Notes: generated by a model not told the origin, from the sequence alone. A DNA stretch of 64,000 bases from Plotosus lineatus (GCA_024760905.1 CM045731.1:55896125-55960124); one strand, 5' to 3'. Shown: positions 12,263 through 23,864, counted from the stretch's first letter. Numbers and translations are program-made.

Positions 12263-13983
12263 AATGAATGAAGCAGGGAGACGAGAAACAGAAGGCCCAA
12301 GGACAGCGTCGGGAGTGTACTTACCATCTAGCAGGGGATTCATGGATGACATAACTTTGACAACAACAACCCCTGCACAAGCCAGGTGGATATTGGCAGC
12401 ACTAGAAGAAGTTGTTTCTTGGGCAAGGATGAATTTCAAGGCCAAGAAATCGAGGAGCCTCGTGATCAGGAGGGGGCAGGTAAGCCAGAGATTCACTCTT
12501 AAAGTACAAGGTGAAATCATCCCATCCATTTTGGATAACCCAGTCAAGCCTGAAAGACAAGAACAACATGGCTCAGGTCAAAAGTCAGCTCCTTGAGAAC
12601 CTAAAGCTAATAGAACAGAAAGGGTTGCCAGGCAAGTTTAAGGTTTGGCTGTATCAGCATGGACTATTACCAAGACTACTGTGGCCACTCATGCTCTATG
12701 AAATAGCCAGTTCAACGGTGTAAGGATGGGAAAGGACTATCAACAGACATCTGCGAAGATGGCTGGGTGTACCACCAAGTTTTACAAGCATGGGTCTGTA
12801 TGGAAGAACAAATCAACTGCAACTTCCAGTCTGATCAGTGGTGGAAGAATACAAGGTATCAAAAGCAAGACTGGTGATGACTCTGAAGAACTCCAAAGAT
12901 AAGATGATTAGGAGGGCAGACATAGAAACCCATACAGGAAGAAAGTGGTCAGCCAGCCAGGCAGTAAACCAGGCAGAGAGTAGGCTTAAACAAAAAGACA
13001 TCATTGGCACAACAGCAGTTGGACGGCAGGGCCTCAGAACTATTAGCACCCCACGATGGTCCGCTGCATCAGGCAGTGAGAAGAGGAAAATGGTCCAAGA
13101 TGAAGTAAGGTTGAATGAAGAGGAGTCCTGCAAAACAAGAGTAGCTGAATTGGTACTGCAGGGTGCTTGGACAAGATGGACAACTATTGAAAGGAAGCTT
13201 ACATGGGCGGCGATTTGGCAATATGAGCCGTTCAGATTGAGTTTCTGACTGAAATCGGTGTATGACCTCCTGCCGAATCACCGGCGAACTTGCATAGGTG
13301 GGGCTTAAGAGAAGACCCAAAGTGCGTACTCTGCTGCAAAGTAGGAACATTGGAGCATGTGCTGGTATCTTGCAATGTAGCATTGAATCAAGGCCGCTAT
13401 AGATGGAGACAAAGTTCTACGGGAACTGGCTGACACGTTAGACAGAGAAAGGAGAAAGAAGAGGAGCCCCAAGAAAACAAGAAAATGCATCAACTTCGTC
13501 AAAGAGGGGGAGGCTAGGAAAACTATAGTAGCATAACCAACATCATCAGTGTTTGACAAGTCAGAGCAGTGGGAAATTATAGTTGACCTGGGCCAGAGGA
13601 TGGTCTTTCCAGAGGTAGTCCAGACTATTCTGAGGCCTGATATCGTCATTTGGTGCGCAAAGAACAAGAGGATTGCAATCGTCGAACTCACGGTACCCTG
13701 GGAAACAAGATGTGAGGAACCGTTCGAGTGCAAGAAAGCCAAGTACACTGAGTTGGTTGAACAGTGCCAGCAACGAGGTAGGAAGTGTTGGCTTTTTCCT
13801 GTAGAAGTAGGAGCTAGAGGATTCGCCGCACAGTCCTTATAGAGAACATTAGGAAGCTTAGGAGTCAAGGGCAGGGACAGGAAGAGAACTGTAAAAGCAG
13901 TATGCCAAGCAGCTGAAAGATCATCGAGCTGGCTGTGGCTGAAGAAAGAGGAGAAAAGCTGGAAGCTATCAGCTGACACGTAG
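12263..13983 (+). pseudogene. RLE LINE ORF, 3' portion (RT catalytic box, CCHC, endonuclease)
   Basis: Broken frames give SRGFMDDITLTTTT (RT catalytic F-x-D-D), GKFKVWLYQHGLLPRLLWPL (thumb) and GVPPSFTSMGLYGRTNQL. A Cys/His cluster follows (LCCKVGTLEHVLVSC, about 13328-13374). Then comes RPDIVIWCAKNKRIAIVELT (about 13635-13694), the R-PD...E core of the restriction-like endonuclease. Several frameshifts and stops separate these blocks, so the copy is dead. The order RT-CCHC-RLE is typical of R2-group elements. Confidence 0.8.
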
Positions 13984-14459
13984 TGGTGAGACGTCATCAC
14001 TGCGGACCCGCCACCCTGAGAGTGTCCCGGGTTTAAAGGGTCGAAACACTCGTTGACAGGTGGTCCGCGGCTGAAGTCAGCTGAGTTAGCAGCAGTAGCT
14101 GTTTATGGTACACAACATACTTATTTCTTTTATTTATGATAGCTGCTACACCATCATTATAAGGATCTCCTTGAGTGACCTGCTTGTACCTTTTGTGCCG
14201 CTGTGCTATGACGTGAACTTGCTAATGCAGATGATGAAATCCATCATCAAGAACTACACACATTTGCGTCCTTTAATTTACTGCTTTTAAAATTGCTGCT
14301 TTATTGTAAAACATTTATATTGTTACAAGATTTTACAAGTATTTACTTTTACAAGTAAATAAACTTTAACAAAGTATTTAACAAGTTTTAAATTTAACAA
14401 GTAACAAGTATTTACTTTTATTTTAATCAGTATGAATGATGGCAATACATATTATATGT

Positions 14460-14700
14460 TTGGCTATTCATTTATGGGTGGAACAGTGACTAGCATATCC
14501 GCTTCAAGGCAACAAGATTCTGTGATTGGGTCCAGGTCTCTGCGAGGGTTTCCGTCTGGAGTCTGCATGTTCTCGTTAGGCTCACATGGTTTCCTCCAGG
14601 TACTCCAGTTTCCTCTGACAGTCCAAGATGTGCACATCAAGCTAATTGGCTGTTCCAAATTACCAGTGGGTGTGAATGTGAATGGTTGTGCACATGCTGC
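14460..14700 (+). repeat. Dispersed repeat family B (in duplication copy A)
   Basis: Landmarks are 'gtgggtggaacagtgactag' (tRNA-like head), 'ctgcatgttctcgttaggct', 'ggtttcctccaggtactcc' and 'gtgtgaatgtgaatggttgt'. The same copy is present at 19085-19395, so it predates the duplication. Confidence 0.65.
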
Positions 14701-14828
14701 TCTTTGATAACCCAGTTAGCTGCACTGGGGGGACAGCATTGACAACCTGGTGGCAGTGGGGTTTGAACCCCCAACCTTGGGATGGGTAATCCAGCACCTT
14801 ACCAATGTGACACCGCAGCGCCAAATAT
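14701..14828 (-). mobile_element. SINE family A-related head
   Basis: On the minus strand this is a tRNA-like head (B box 'ggttcaaacccc') plus the start of the body ('gcagctaactgggttatcaa'). It is cut off at the boundary with family B. The matching copy is at 19755-19882. Confidence 0.6.
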
Positions 14829-15734
14829 TTGCTCATACTGAAACCCACGGGTAATTTTTAACAGCCAATTTGTCTAATTTTCATGTGTTTGGATTACTGG
14901 AGGAAACCAGAGTAGCTGTCGGTAACTCACACAGCCACAGAGAGAACATGCAAAGTAAACACAGGAATGAGCCCACTGAGCCCAGGACATGAACCCAGGA
15001 CCTTCTTGCTGTGAGGTAGATGTGTAGAGGTGAAAACATAATCAAGGAACGGTCTTCACTGGGGGAAATTACCCCCGGCGCACCAGCACAACTCAGGTAT
15101 CAGGAGTAAAGCAACAAAGGACAGTCAGTCCAGCACAAATATATTTTCTCAAGAATGTAAAGAAGGTAAAATAATTCCAGTCTCTCTTATAACCGTATCA
15201 AAATGCTACGGTGAAATCTACTCTACTGTTGCGCTCAAAGACTGAATCAGCCATAACATTAAAAATATTGACACAAGCACTACCATTCTGAAGCCCTGAT
15301 CGGACTTCGTTCTCTTTCCTGCCTTGTGCAAGTGTTTACTAGCCAATCATGGTCATTCATGAGCTCGTGCAAACAAAGAAATGATGAACGAATCTGCAGT
15401 TCTAATAATAGATGTTTTTGGCTGTCATCACATGCACATCGCATGTGCTTGTCTCACCTTCCTTGTTTTCTATCAATCTTGTGTCACGAAAGCACAAAGA
15501 TAATTAAAAATTCAGTACATTCCAGAGGCCACTGTTCATGGTGTGGAAAGTGAACAATCATCTCTCAGGGCTGTCAATTGGAAACATGGAACAGGAAAGA
15601 ATGACTGTTGAACTGGCAAGAGTTTCATGGCTGCCCAAGGGTCAGTGATGCATGTGTGAAACCTAGCAAAGACTAGTATGTCTGGTCTGATCCTTCAAAC
15701 AGAACAAGTGTAGCACAAACTGATAAAATGGTAA

Positions 15735-15770
15735 TAGACAGACGTCAGAACACACATGCACATACACACA

Positions 15771-15814
<44 letters not shown>

Positions 15815-15919
15815 CACATGTTACACAGACATACACACACATACACACGCATTTACAAGCAGACACACACATACGCACACATATACATATATATATATAT
15901 ATACACACACATACATATA
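15735..15919. repeat. (CA)n/(AT)n microsatellite
   Basis: A compound CA and TA run at the right edge of duplication copy A. Tc1-A copy 2 is inserted at its TA-rich end. Confidence 0.85.
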
Positions 15920-17481
15920 CTAGTCCTTCTCAAAAAATTAGCATATTGTGATAAAGTTCATTATTTTCTGTAATGTACTGATTAAAATTAAACTTTCATA
16001 TATTTTAGATTCATTGCACACCAACTGAAATATTTCAGGTCTTTTATTGTTTTAATACTGATGATTTTGGCATACAGCTCATGAAAACCCAAAATTCCTA
16101 TCTCCAAAAATTAGCATATTTCATCCGACCAATAAAAAAAAAAAAGTGTTTTTAATACAAAAAAAAGTCAACCTACACATAATTATGTTCAGTTATGCAC
16201 TCAATACTTGGTCGGGAATCCTTTTGCAGAAATGACTGCTTCAATGCGGTGTGGCATGGAGGCAATCAGCCTGTGGCACTGCTGAGGTGTTACGGAGGCC
16301 CAGGATGCTTCGATAGCGGTCTTAAGCTCATCCACAGTGTTGGGTCTGGTGTCTCTCAACTTTCTCTTCACAATATCCCACAGATTCTCTATGGGGTTCA
16401 GATCAGGAGAGTTGGCAGGCCAATTGAGCACAGTAATACCATGGTCAGTAAACCATTTAGCAGTGGTTTTGGCACTGTGAGCAGGTGCCAGGTCGTGCTG
16501 AAAAATGAAATCTTCATCTCCATAAAGCTTTTCAGCAGATGGAAGCATGAAGTGCTCCAATATCTCCTGATAGCTAGCTGCATTGACCCTGCCCTTGATA
16601 AAACACAGTGGACCAGCACCAGCAGCTGACATGGCACCCCAGACAATCACTGACTGTGGGTACTTGACACTGGACTTCAGGTATTTTGGCATTTCCTTCT
16701 CCCCAGTCTTCCTCCAGACTCTGGCACCTTGATTTCCAAATGACATGCAAAATTTGCTTTCATCCGAAAAAAGTACTTTGGACCACTGAGCAACAGTCCA
16801 GTGCTGCTTCTCTGTAGCCCAGGTCAGGTGTTTCTGCTGCTGTTTCTGGTTCAAAAGTGACTTGACCTGGAGAATGCGGCACCTGTAGCCCAGTCCACTG
16901 CTTCCACAGGTCCCCCAAGGTCTGGAATCGGCCCTTCTCCACAATCTTCTTCAGGGTCCGGTCACCTCTTCTGGTTGTGCAGCATTTTCTGCCACACTTT
17001 TTCCTTCCCCCAGACGTCCCACTGAGGTGCCTTGATACAGCACTCTGGGAACAGCCTATTCGCTCAGAGATTTCTTTCTGTATCTTACCCTCTTGCTTGA
17101 GGGTGTCAATGATGGCCTTCTGGACAGCAGTCAGGTTGGCAGTCTTACCCATGATTGCGGTTTTGAGTAATTAACCAGGCTGGGAGTTTTTAAAAGCTTC
17201 AGGAATCTTTTGCAGGTGTTTAGAGTTAATTGGTTGATTCAGATGATTAGGTTAATAGCTCGTTTAGAGAACCTTTTTATGATATGCTAATTTTTGGAGA
17301 TAGGAATTTTGGGTTTTCATGAGCTGTATGCCAAAATCATCTGTATTCAAACAATAAAAGACCTGAAATATTTCAGTTGGTGTGCAATGAATCCAAAATA
17401 TATGAAAGTTTAATTTTTATCAGTACATTACAGAAAAGAATGAACTTTATCCCAATATGCTAATTTTTTGAGAAGGACTAG
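15920..17481 (-). mobile_element. Tc1-like transposon family A, copy 2 (complete ends)
   Basis: Complete inverted repeats run from 'ctagtccttctcaaaaaatt' at 15920 to its complement ending 17481, with TA on the left. Each terminal repeat carries outer and inner direct repeats. Unlike copies 1, 3 and 4, both terminal repeats have the same variant of the inner region ('catacagctcatgaaaaccc'), as if one end had been converted by the other. Confidence 0.9.
16201..17152 (-). pseudogene. Tc1-A copy 2 transposase, single frameshifting deletion
   Basis: The N-terminal frame (from 17152) holds the DNA-binding region, with GRKKCGRK as a likely basic nuclear-localisation stretch. The second frame runs from about 16944 to the stop at 16201-16203, uninterrupted. 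It contains [63 protein letters not shown] and a C-terminus ending AKGFPTKY. The only break is the family-wide deletion between WKQWTG and LGYRCRI, so this is the best-preserved catalytic half in the window. Confidence 0.88.
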
Positions 17482-17494
17482 TGTATACACTGTA

Positions 17495-18249
17495 CAGGGA
17501 GTCCTTGGTTTACACCAGTCCCGACTTACACCGTTTCATGGTTACAAACGTGCCCCAATCAAAATATTAAAAATAATATTACGCGTCATTACGTCTTTCG
17601 CGGTTACGTAAACAAATGCAAACTAGTTTCAGGTACGCGAGGTGGAAGAATACACTGTGTTGTGTTTGTGGGCCGAGGAAGACGGCGTCGCTTCCATTCG
17701 CTCAGTCTCAGTACTGTAATATTACACGTCATTACGTCTTATGTGGTTACGTAAACAAACGTGAGCTACTTTCGGGCGCGCGAGATGCAGCAAGCGTTGG
17801 CAACTTTTGAGGCTCAGGATCCCAACTTGGAAAGATTCACTAGGGTTTCCAAAGGCATCATGGATTTGATACAATGCTACAAGGAAATCTTGGATGGGAA
17901 GAGGTTGCTCTCTGTGCAGTCTAATCTGGAGCAGTATTTTAAGAAGGTAGAGAGGCCTGCAACAGATCCTGTACCCTCTACCTCAGCTGCATCTACGACT
18001 CCAGGCTCACCTGCCCCAGCTTCTCCAGCACAATAAGCCCGTCTCTCCCTCCCTTACTGCATTTAATTCTTGTGGTAAGGAATTGTTTTCTCTTTTTTAA
18101 TACTTTTTTATGTCATTAACTGTAACATTTTATTATAGCACTGTACGTACAGTACTTTTCAGTATATTTTATGTTATGTTCTGACTTACACTGAAATTCG
18201 GGTTACATCGCGTCTTAAAAACGGATCAGCGTCGTAAACCGAGGACTCC

Positions 18250-18252
<3 letters not shown>
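17495..18252 (+). mobile_element. Tigger (pogo)-like short element
   Basis: Terminal inverted repeats 'cagggagtccttggtttac' at 17495 and its near-complement ending 18252, flanked by TA at 17493-17494 and 18253-18254. At 758 bp it is an internally deleted, non-autonomous member. It retains the 3' end of the transposase frame. Confidence 0.85.
17786..18036 (+). pseudogene. Tigger/TIGD-type transposase C-terminus
   Basis: The frame reads FEAQDPNLERFTRVSKGIMD, then CYKEILDGKRLLSVQ, then a Ser/Pro/Ala-rich tail before a stop. It resembles the C-terminal end of pogo/Tigger-derived (TIGD) proteins. The DDE domain is missing, in line with the deletion that made this short element. Confidence 0.65.
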
Positions 18253-18283
<31 letters not shown>

Positions 18284-18285
<2 letters not shown>

Positions 18286-18428
18286 AAAATAAAAGGACAG
18301 GACAAAGACTTTCTATTGAAACTCCATTTATCACTACAGATCTGTTTCGAGGGGTGGTGAATCGAAACAGATCTGTAGTGATAAATGGAGTTTCAATAGA
18401 AAGTCTTTGTCCTGTCCTTTTATTTTTG
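18284..18428. repeat. Perfect 67-bp-arm palindrome
   Basis: Arms 18284-18350 and 18362-18428 are exact reverse complements over 67 bp, with an 11-base spacer 'ggggtggtgaa'. (TA)n lies at about 18253-18280 on the left. On the right, 60 bp of unique sequence precede another (TA)n run. No coding frame or known transposon end was recognised. It could be a fold-back element, a recent inverted duplication, or a fold-back artefact of cloning or assembly. Confidence 0.95.
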
Positions 18429-18484
18429 TATTTGCTCTACCAAAAAGTATTGAGCACTCTCCTACGGAAGGATCTACTCAGAAA

Positions 18485-18488
<4 letters not shown>

Positions 18489-18554
<66 letters not shown>

Positions 18555-18642
18555 TGCACACTCACACAGATACACACACAGACACAATTAAACACATACA
18601 CATTAAAAGACACCCACACACATACATACACCCACACACCCA

Positions 18643-18678
<36 letters not shown>

Positions 18679-18682
18679 TACA
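18489..18682. repeat. (TA)n-(CA)n microsatellite
   Basis: A TA run followed by an imperfect CA run with cataca and cacccaca interruptions, directly before duplication copy B. Confidence 0.85.
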
Positions 18683-21075
18683 TTCGACCTCTTCAAGTAT
18701 TCTGGTGGATTCAAACTGATCAGTGAGATGTGCAAACACCGTAGTATGAGTGTGTCATGCCCAAACTGCTGTGCAGTACGACGAGTCCAACAGGTTCTTA
18801 CTTTTAACTGCTGATAGCTGCTACACCAGCAATATAAGGATCTCCTTGAGTGATGTGCTTGTACCTTTTGTGCTGCTGTGCTATGAGGTTAACTTGCTAA
18901 TGCAGATGATGAAATCCATCATCGTGAACTACACACATTTGAGTCCTTTAATTTATTGCTTTTAAAGTCACTGCTTTATTATAAAACATTTATTTTGTGA
19001 CACGACATAAGTATTTTCTTTTTTTTTTAATCAGTATGAATGATGGTAATAAATATTATACGTTTGGATATTCGTTTATGTGCGGAACAGTGGCTAGCAT
19101 AACTGCTTTAAGGCACAAGGTCCTGTGATCGGGTCCAAGGCTCGGCGAGGGTTTCTGTGTGCAGTCTGCACGTTCTCTTTGTGCTCACATGGGTTTCCTC
19201 CAGGTACTTCGGTTTCTTCTGAGTCCAAAGATATGCACATAAGGCTAATTTGCTGTTCTAGATTGCCCCTAGGTGTGAATGTGAATGGTTGTGCACATGC
19301 TTCCCAGCAAAGGTTCGGTTGTACCCTGCTTCCGCCCTGTGCCGATCCTTCCTCTCCGCAACCCTCATCAGATCAAGACCGTTCAGGAAATGAGTGGGGA
19401 CGAATAAGTATTTGTTCACTTGTTCTCACAATTACTTCCTGGATCAAAAAATTATTCTGATTTGCTAAAATACTTTATCCTTTTAAAATCACTGGGAAGC
19501 TGGAGTCTATCTCAGACAAATTTCGCCGAAGCCATGATACACTTTGAATATGTTCGTTCATTCATTTTCTGAACCGCCTTATTTTAATTAGGGCAATGGG
19601 GAGGCAGGTTCCCATCTCAGCCAACTCTGGGCAAGGGCAGAGTACACGCTGGACAGCTCGTGAGGCCATCGCAGGGCAGGAACTTACTGACTGCTATGCA
19701 GGTCCTCTTGATGAAAATTACATGAATCTCTCAACACAGACAGTGAGATACATGGCCAGCCTTTGATAACCCAGTTAACTGCACTGGCGGGACAGCAGTG
19801 ACAACCAGGTGGCAGTGGAGCTTTCACCCGTGACCTTGGGATGGGTAATCCAGCACCTTACCACCGGGACACTGCGGCCCCACATATTTACTCACACTCA
19901 AACACAGGAGTAACTTATAACAGCCAATTTTGTTTAATTTTTATGTGTTTGGACTACTGGAGGAAACCAGCGTAGCTGTCGGTAACCCACACAGCAATGA
20001 TCCCGCTGAGCCCAGGACACAAACCCAGGACCTTCTTGCGGTGAGCTAGACATGTAGAGGTGAAAGCATAATCAAGGAACTGTCTTCGCCAGGGGGAATT
20101 ACCCCCCACGCACCAGCACGGCTCAGGTATCAGAGTAAAGCAGTAAAGGGCAGTCAATCCAGCACAAATATATCATCAAGAATGCAAAGAAGGTAAAAAA
20201 TTCAGTGACAATGACAAGCAAATGCTGTGAAGGAGTGCATCCATCTCCGAAATATCAGGGTCTTGTGAGGTGTTCGTGGTGTGCAGCAGTATGCGAATGG
20301 CAATCCGTGGCAAATTTGTCGCCTGGTTTGAATGTGTTTGAAACTTATACGGATGTCATGAAATAACGCTGCGATGCGGTCACAAACTGTTCTTTCACAG
20401 CCCGTACATGTCGTGAGAAGTTCACAAAGTCATCGTCTTCCTCGCAAATTATTTTGTTTTTTTACGAAGAAGAGCAGCATTCTGGATACTTCCACATGGA
20501 ACCATTGAGAATGGGTTGAGACTTGCTGGTATCCTCCATATTCAGTGTATTTTTTTTCATCATTTGTGTTTTATTTGCATTTTGTTTGTACATTAATAAA
20601 AAGCAAATGATTCAAAAAGAACAAGATGCAACTGATTCATGACAGGACATGTCTTCTCTTCTTCCAACCAAACAACTGCAAACTGATTGCAAATTACTAC
20701 AAATCAGTTGCAAACTGTCACATGACTTCCTCACAATATACATATTTAATCTGCAAAATACTAGCTTGCAGCGGAGTCAAAAAGCATCTTGAATTTTTAA
20801 AATTTGCAAAAAAAAAAGAAGCAAAAAATTCTATTTACATCAGTCACTTTTCTGCCACATTTTTAGTATCATCACCCCTTAAGGTTCTACTTAAGAGGGA
20901 TAAGAAAGAACGACTGGTGGACTGGCAAGCGTTTCATGTCTGCCCAAGGCTCAGTGATGCATGTTGGAAACTTAGCAGAGACCAGTATGCCAGGTCTGAT
21001 CCCACAAACAGAACAAGTGTAGCACAAACCGATGAAACGGTAATAGAAAGACGTCAGAACTCACAGTGTCTCACA
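18683..21075 (+). repeat. Segmental duplication copy B (uninterrupted)
   Basis: It matches 8402-8531 plus 14133-15770 in the same order and orientation but lacks the RLE/L2 insertion. The joining sequence here, 'cttacttttaactgctgata', shows the empty site. It contains a family B copy at 19085-19395 and a SINE A-related head (minus strand) at 19755-19882. Confidence 0.75.
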
Positions 21076-22040
21076 GCTTGATGCTTATGGGGCTGTCCGG
21101 TTTGCAAACACATGCACATACGCACATATGTTTATGTATGACTAACACTTGATTAGCATGCCTGAGCCACAGTTCCAGATGAAACTAAGAATAAACACAC
21201 ACATCACGTTTACTTTGATTGTCCTCATTAACACATCTTGTTAACCTTACTTGACTTTACAGAACACAAACAGCCACACCCAGAAACTCTACCCGACATA
21301 CCTTTGCTATTTGCTTTGTCAACAAAGTTCACCACTGCTTAATCTTGAGCATGAAGGCTAGCTATCTGTTTCAGAGCAAGAAGGTCCTATGTCCCAGTCC
21401 AAGGTCTGGTGTGGGTATGTCCGTGTGGAGTTTGCATGTTCTCCTTGTGCTTACACAACTTTTCTCTGCATGAACTGGTTTCCTCCAACAGCACAAAGAC
21501 ATACACCTTACACCAACTGTCTGCTCCGAATTTCCCATGTGTCGGTATGTGTTGCCCACTGATGGTCTGGTGAGCTGTTCGGTGCATATCACACCTTCAC
21601 ATGGTGTCTGCCAAGATAAACTGTAGCCTACCCCCCTCCATCCCCCAGTAGGAGTGAGTGATAGGAAGCAGTTGAGGATCAAGAGTGTAGGACTTAGAAC
21701 TTCTAGACTTCTGATGAATAATCCGGAGTCTTAGCCACTGTACCGCCACTACCTTTAGCCCACTAAGAGCCAGCATGGTAGCAGGATCTAATTCCTAATT
21801 GACTCAGTCGGCAATCACACTGGCGATGCAAGAGCTGCCGATGCTAATGAATCTTTTTGTGACTTTTGAAGTCAAGATGCGGCTTAAGTACGTACATCGT
21901 GCAAAACTCATGAGGAAGTAGCGTGGCAATCTGTGACTGTCTTGCAAAAAATTTGCTATTGTTTTGCGGATCTTTGGCGAAAAAATCTGGCAAATCCGCA
22001 TCATAAATCAGTTGCATTTTGTTTGCTTTTAATTGGCGTG
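20600..22040. repeat. Possible decayed inverted-repeat element
   Basis: 'aaaagcaaatgattc...gatgcaactgattcatga' near 20600-20640 resembles the reverse complement of sequence near 21995-22035. Further weak inverted similarity extends inward around 'ctgtcacatgacttcctca'. This would fit the ends of an old DNA transposon. No coding potential was seen between them. The call is weak. Confidence 0.25.
21355..21690 (+). repeat. Dispersed repeat family B
   Basis: Landmarks are 'agcaagaaggtcctatgtcc', 'gtgtggagtttgcatgttct', 'ggtttcctccaacagcac' and 'tgttgcccactgatggtctg'. The body is more diverged than in most copies. Confidence 0.6.
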
Positions 22041-22610
22041 TATTGCCATTCGTGTCCGTCTCTTTTCTATCACACCTGTATTGTGACCTTTTTAAATTGC
22101 GTGTCTCCTGCTTGGTTTGGAATGAAAACGTGCAGGAATAGTTTTAAAAAAACAAAATAGAACCGCAGATACCTGGATTAGAATCATACCTGAAGAAGGA
22201 GGGTGATAAAGCGGAGAGGTGGAGCATTAGATTTCTTTTTAAACGCAAATAAAAAGATTTTTCACAATCTGAATGAATGAGAGATACTTTAACTCCAGCT
22301 TTGAAAACTATGGTTTGGCTCATTTGAGGAACTATAACTTACTCACGCTTGAGTATTGAACATTTTATTGATTATTACAGCGATTATTACATCATCAGGC
22401 ATAAGCCTCTCTGTATTTTTCTAATAAAGAAGGAATGTAAAATAACAGAACTTTTCAGGCATGCAGAATCTCAAACATATAATATTCAGCCCATGGTTGT
22501 TCACTCTTATTAATAATAACAATAATAACAACAATAATAACGATAATATGAAATGAAAATCTGATGAGTAGATTGATGCTGATTATTTTCCTATAACAGC
22601 ATATCCTACT
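22041..22610. other. No recognisable feature
   Basis: AT-rich non-coding sequence with a short imperfect (AAT/AAC)n near 22510-22550. Confidence 0.4.
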
Positions 22611-22617
22611 GTGGTTT

Positions 22618-22618
22618 C

Positions 22619-22668
<50 letters not shown>

Positions 22669-22990
22669 GGGGCAGTGGTGGTCTAGTGGTATAGGACGCT
22701 TGGATTGCTGATCCAAAGGTTGGGGGTTCAAGTCCCAGGTTATCAAAGGCGGGCCATGTCTCTCACTGTCTATGGTGAGAGGCATGTAAAAGAACCACTG
22801 ACTTTCGTAACGAGTAGCTGCAAAGTCGTCAGCATGTTTCTGTCCCTTGCTAAAAAGGGTTGTGACAGGAAGGGCATCCGACGTAAAAACCTATGCCAAA
22901 TCAAACGTGCGAATCAGATGATTCGCTGTGGCGACTCCTGAGTAAAAAGGGAAAAAGTCGAAAGGAAGACAGACATTATTATTATTATTA
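22618..22990 (+). mobile_element. SINE family A, copy 3, inserted in (TTA)n
   Basis: A (TTA)n run is split by a SINE of about 306 bp (22671-22976), and TTA repeats resume on the right. The head has A and B boxes ('tggtctagtggtata', 'gggttcaagtccca'). About 45 bp of body after the B box are deleted. The tail is the RTE-type composite ('caggaagggcatccgacg', 'gctgtggcgactcctgagta'). Confidence 0.8.
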
Positions 22991-23059
22991 TTATTACTAC
23001 ACCACAGCCCTCTGACGTCCCACATTCAGTTTTTGTGTTAACTGCTGTATAGCGTGCCC

Positions 23060-23649
23060 CTTTAAATAAGGGGTGTCCAAACTTATCCGCAGAGGGCCGG
23101 TATGGGCGCAGCCTTTCACTCAAACCGAGAAGTAGCCACCCATCCCACCTGTGTGAACCACTGGTTCCAGAAAATGACTGGATCGTGTATCCTATTGTCT
23201 TCATGCGTCAAAACCCGAAGCCAGATCGGTGCCAACTTGAGACCACTGCAGTGATGAATGTTACTCAACTTTACTTTACAAAACAAAGGGAAAATGAATC
23301 TCATCACATGCAAAGTCTACATTTCATTTTAAAATCCATTATTCCAAATTTCAACTATACATAGCTTTTTTAATTGCTTAAATTAAATGAATTTATGATA
23401 TTCCAACTAGCAGCAGTAAGATTTTCAGGGTTTTCAAGCTGTGTTGGCTTTCAATGTCGGAGATCTTAAAGTAAGGTGATCTCACCAAGATGGCCGACAC
23501 TTGGCTTCAAATGTTAAACATTATATGCAATAAAATGTTTGGGGTTTTTTTGCTCTTAAAAGAAAAAAAGTGGCTACTGCTTGGTTGAAGTGAAACCCTG
23601 TCCCCACGCTGGCCCTTTAGGGATACGATTGGACACCTCTGCTTTAAAT
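23060..23649. mobile_element. hAT-type MITE
   Basis: A 574-bp element (23068-23641) with short inverted ends 'aaggggtgtccaaactta' and '...ttggacacctctg'. It is flanked by a perfect 8-bp duplication 'ctttaaat' (23060-23067, 23642-23649). Eight-base duplications and ggggtgtcc-type ends are typical of hAT elements. No transposase remains. Confidence 0.85.
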
Positions 23650-23864
23650 TAACTCCTACTAGAGAAACAGATTTACATATTCATATAAACTAATGGTTAC
23701 AGAAAATTAATCAGCACCTTCTGACCAATCAAGATTGAGAAATGAACGTTGCTGTAGTACAAATGCTTAAACCTCTCTTTAAACTCGACATGGGTGAACA
23801 GCACTGAAATACTGAATTTTTGAGAAGATACACTCACGAATAAATAAAGGTGGCACATTACCCT

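Larger units (their letters stand above)
8532..14132 (+). mobile_element. RLE-type LINE (R2/Hero-like), 5'-truncated and split by L2
   Basis: A non-LTR retrotransposon of the restriction-like-endonuclease group. Two halves (8532-9138 and about 12263-14132) make one element. The first carries the finger/palm start of the RT. The second carries the FMDD catalytic box, the thumb, a CCHC zinc motif and a PD-(D/E)XK endonuclease. The 5' end is truncated inside the ORF. TTA/TTTAT-rich sequence on both flanks may be a decayed target duplication. Clade placement (Hero versus another R2-group branch) is from memory of related fish and cnidarian proteins and is uncertain. Confidence 0.8.
14133..15770 (+). 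repeat. Segmental duplication copy A, right part
   Basis: It aligns by eye with 18820-21075. Landmarks in both are 'ggatctccttgagtga', 'gcagatgatgaaatccatca', 'cagtatgaatgatgg', 'ggaccttcttgc' and 'gaacaagtgtagcacaaac'. Relative to copy B it lacks about 450 bp after 'gtgcacatgct' near 14697. The stretches 15170-15590 here and 20200-20905 in copy B do not match well. Confidence 0.75.

Noticed and set aside
14105..14290. A 60-codon frame (SLSDLLVPFVPLCYDVNLL...) also present at 18750-18965
   Set aside because: It is shared because of the segmental duplication. Differences between the copies are mostly amino-acid-changing, with no splice context or known motif, so I see no sign of selection.
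16195..16629. Plus-strand open frames across Tc1-A copies (also 58568-59005 and the minus frame at 38742-39113)
   Set aside because: Antisense of the transposase. They recur only because the transposon copies are alike.
18407..18814. Frames running through the palindrome and microsatellite
   Set aside because: They are composed of TA/CA translation plus one palindrome arm, with no independent support.
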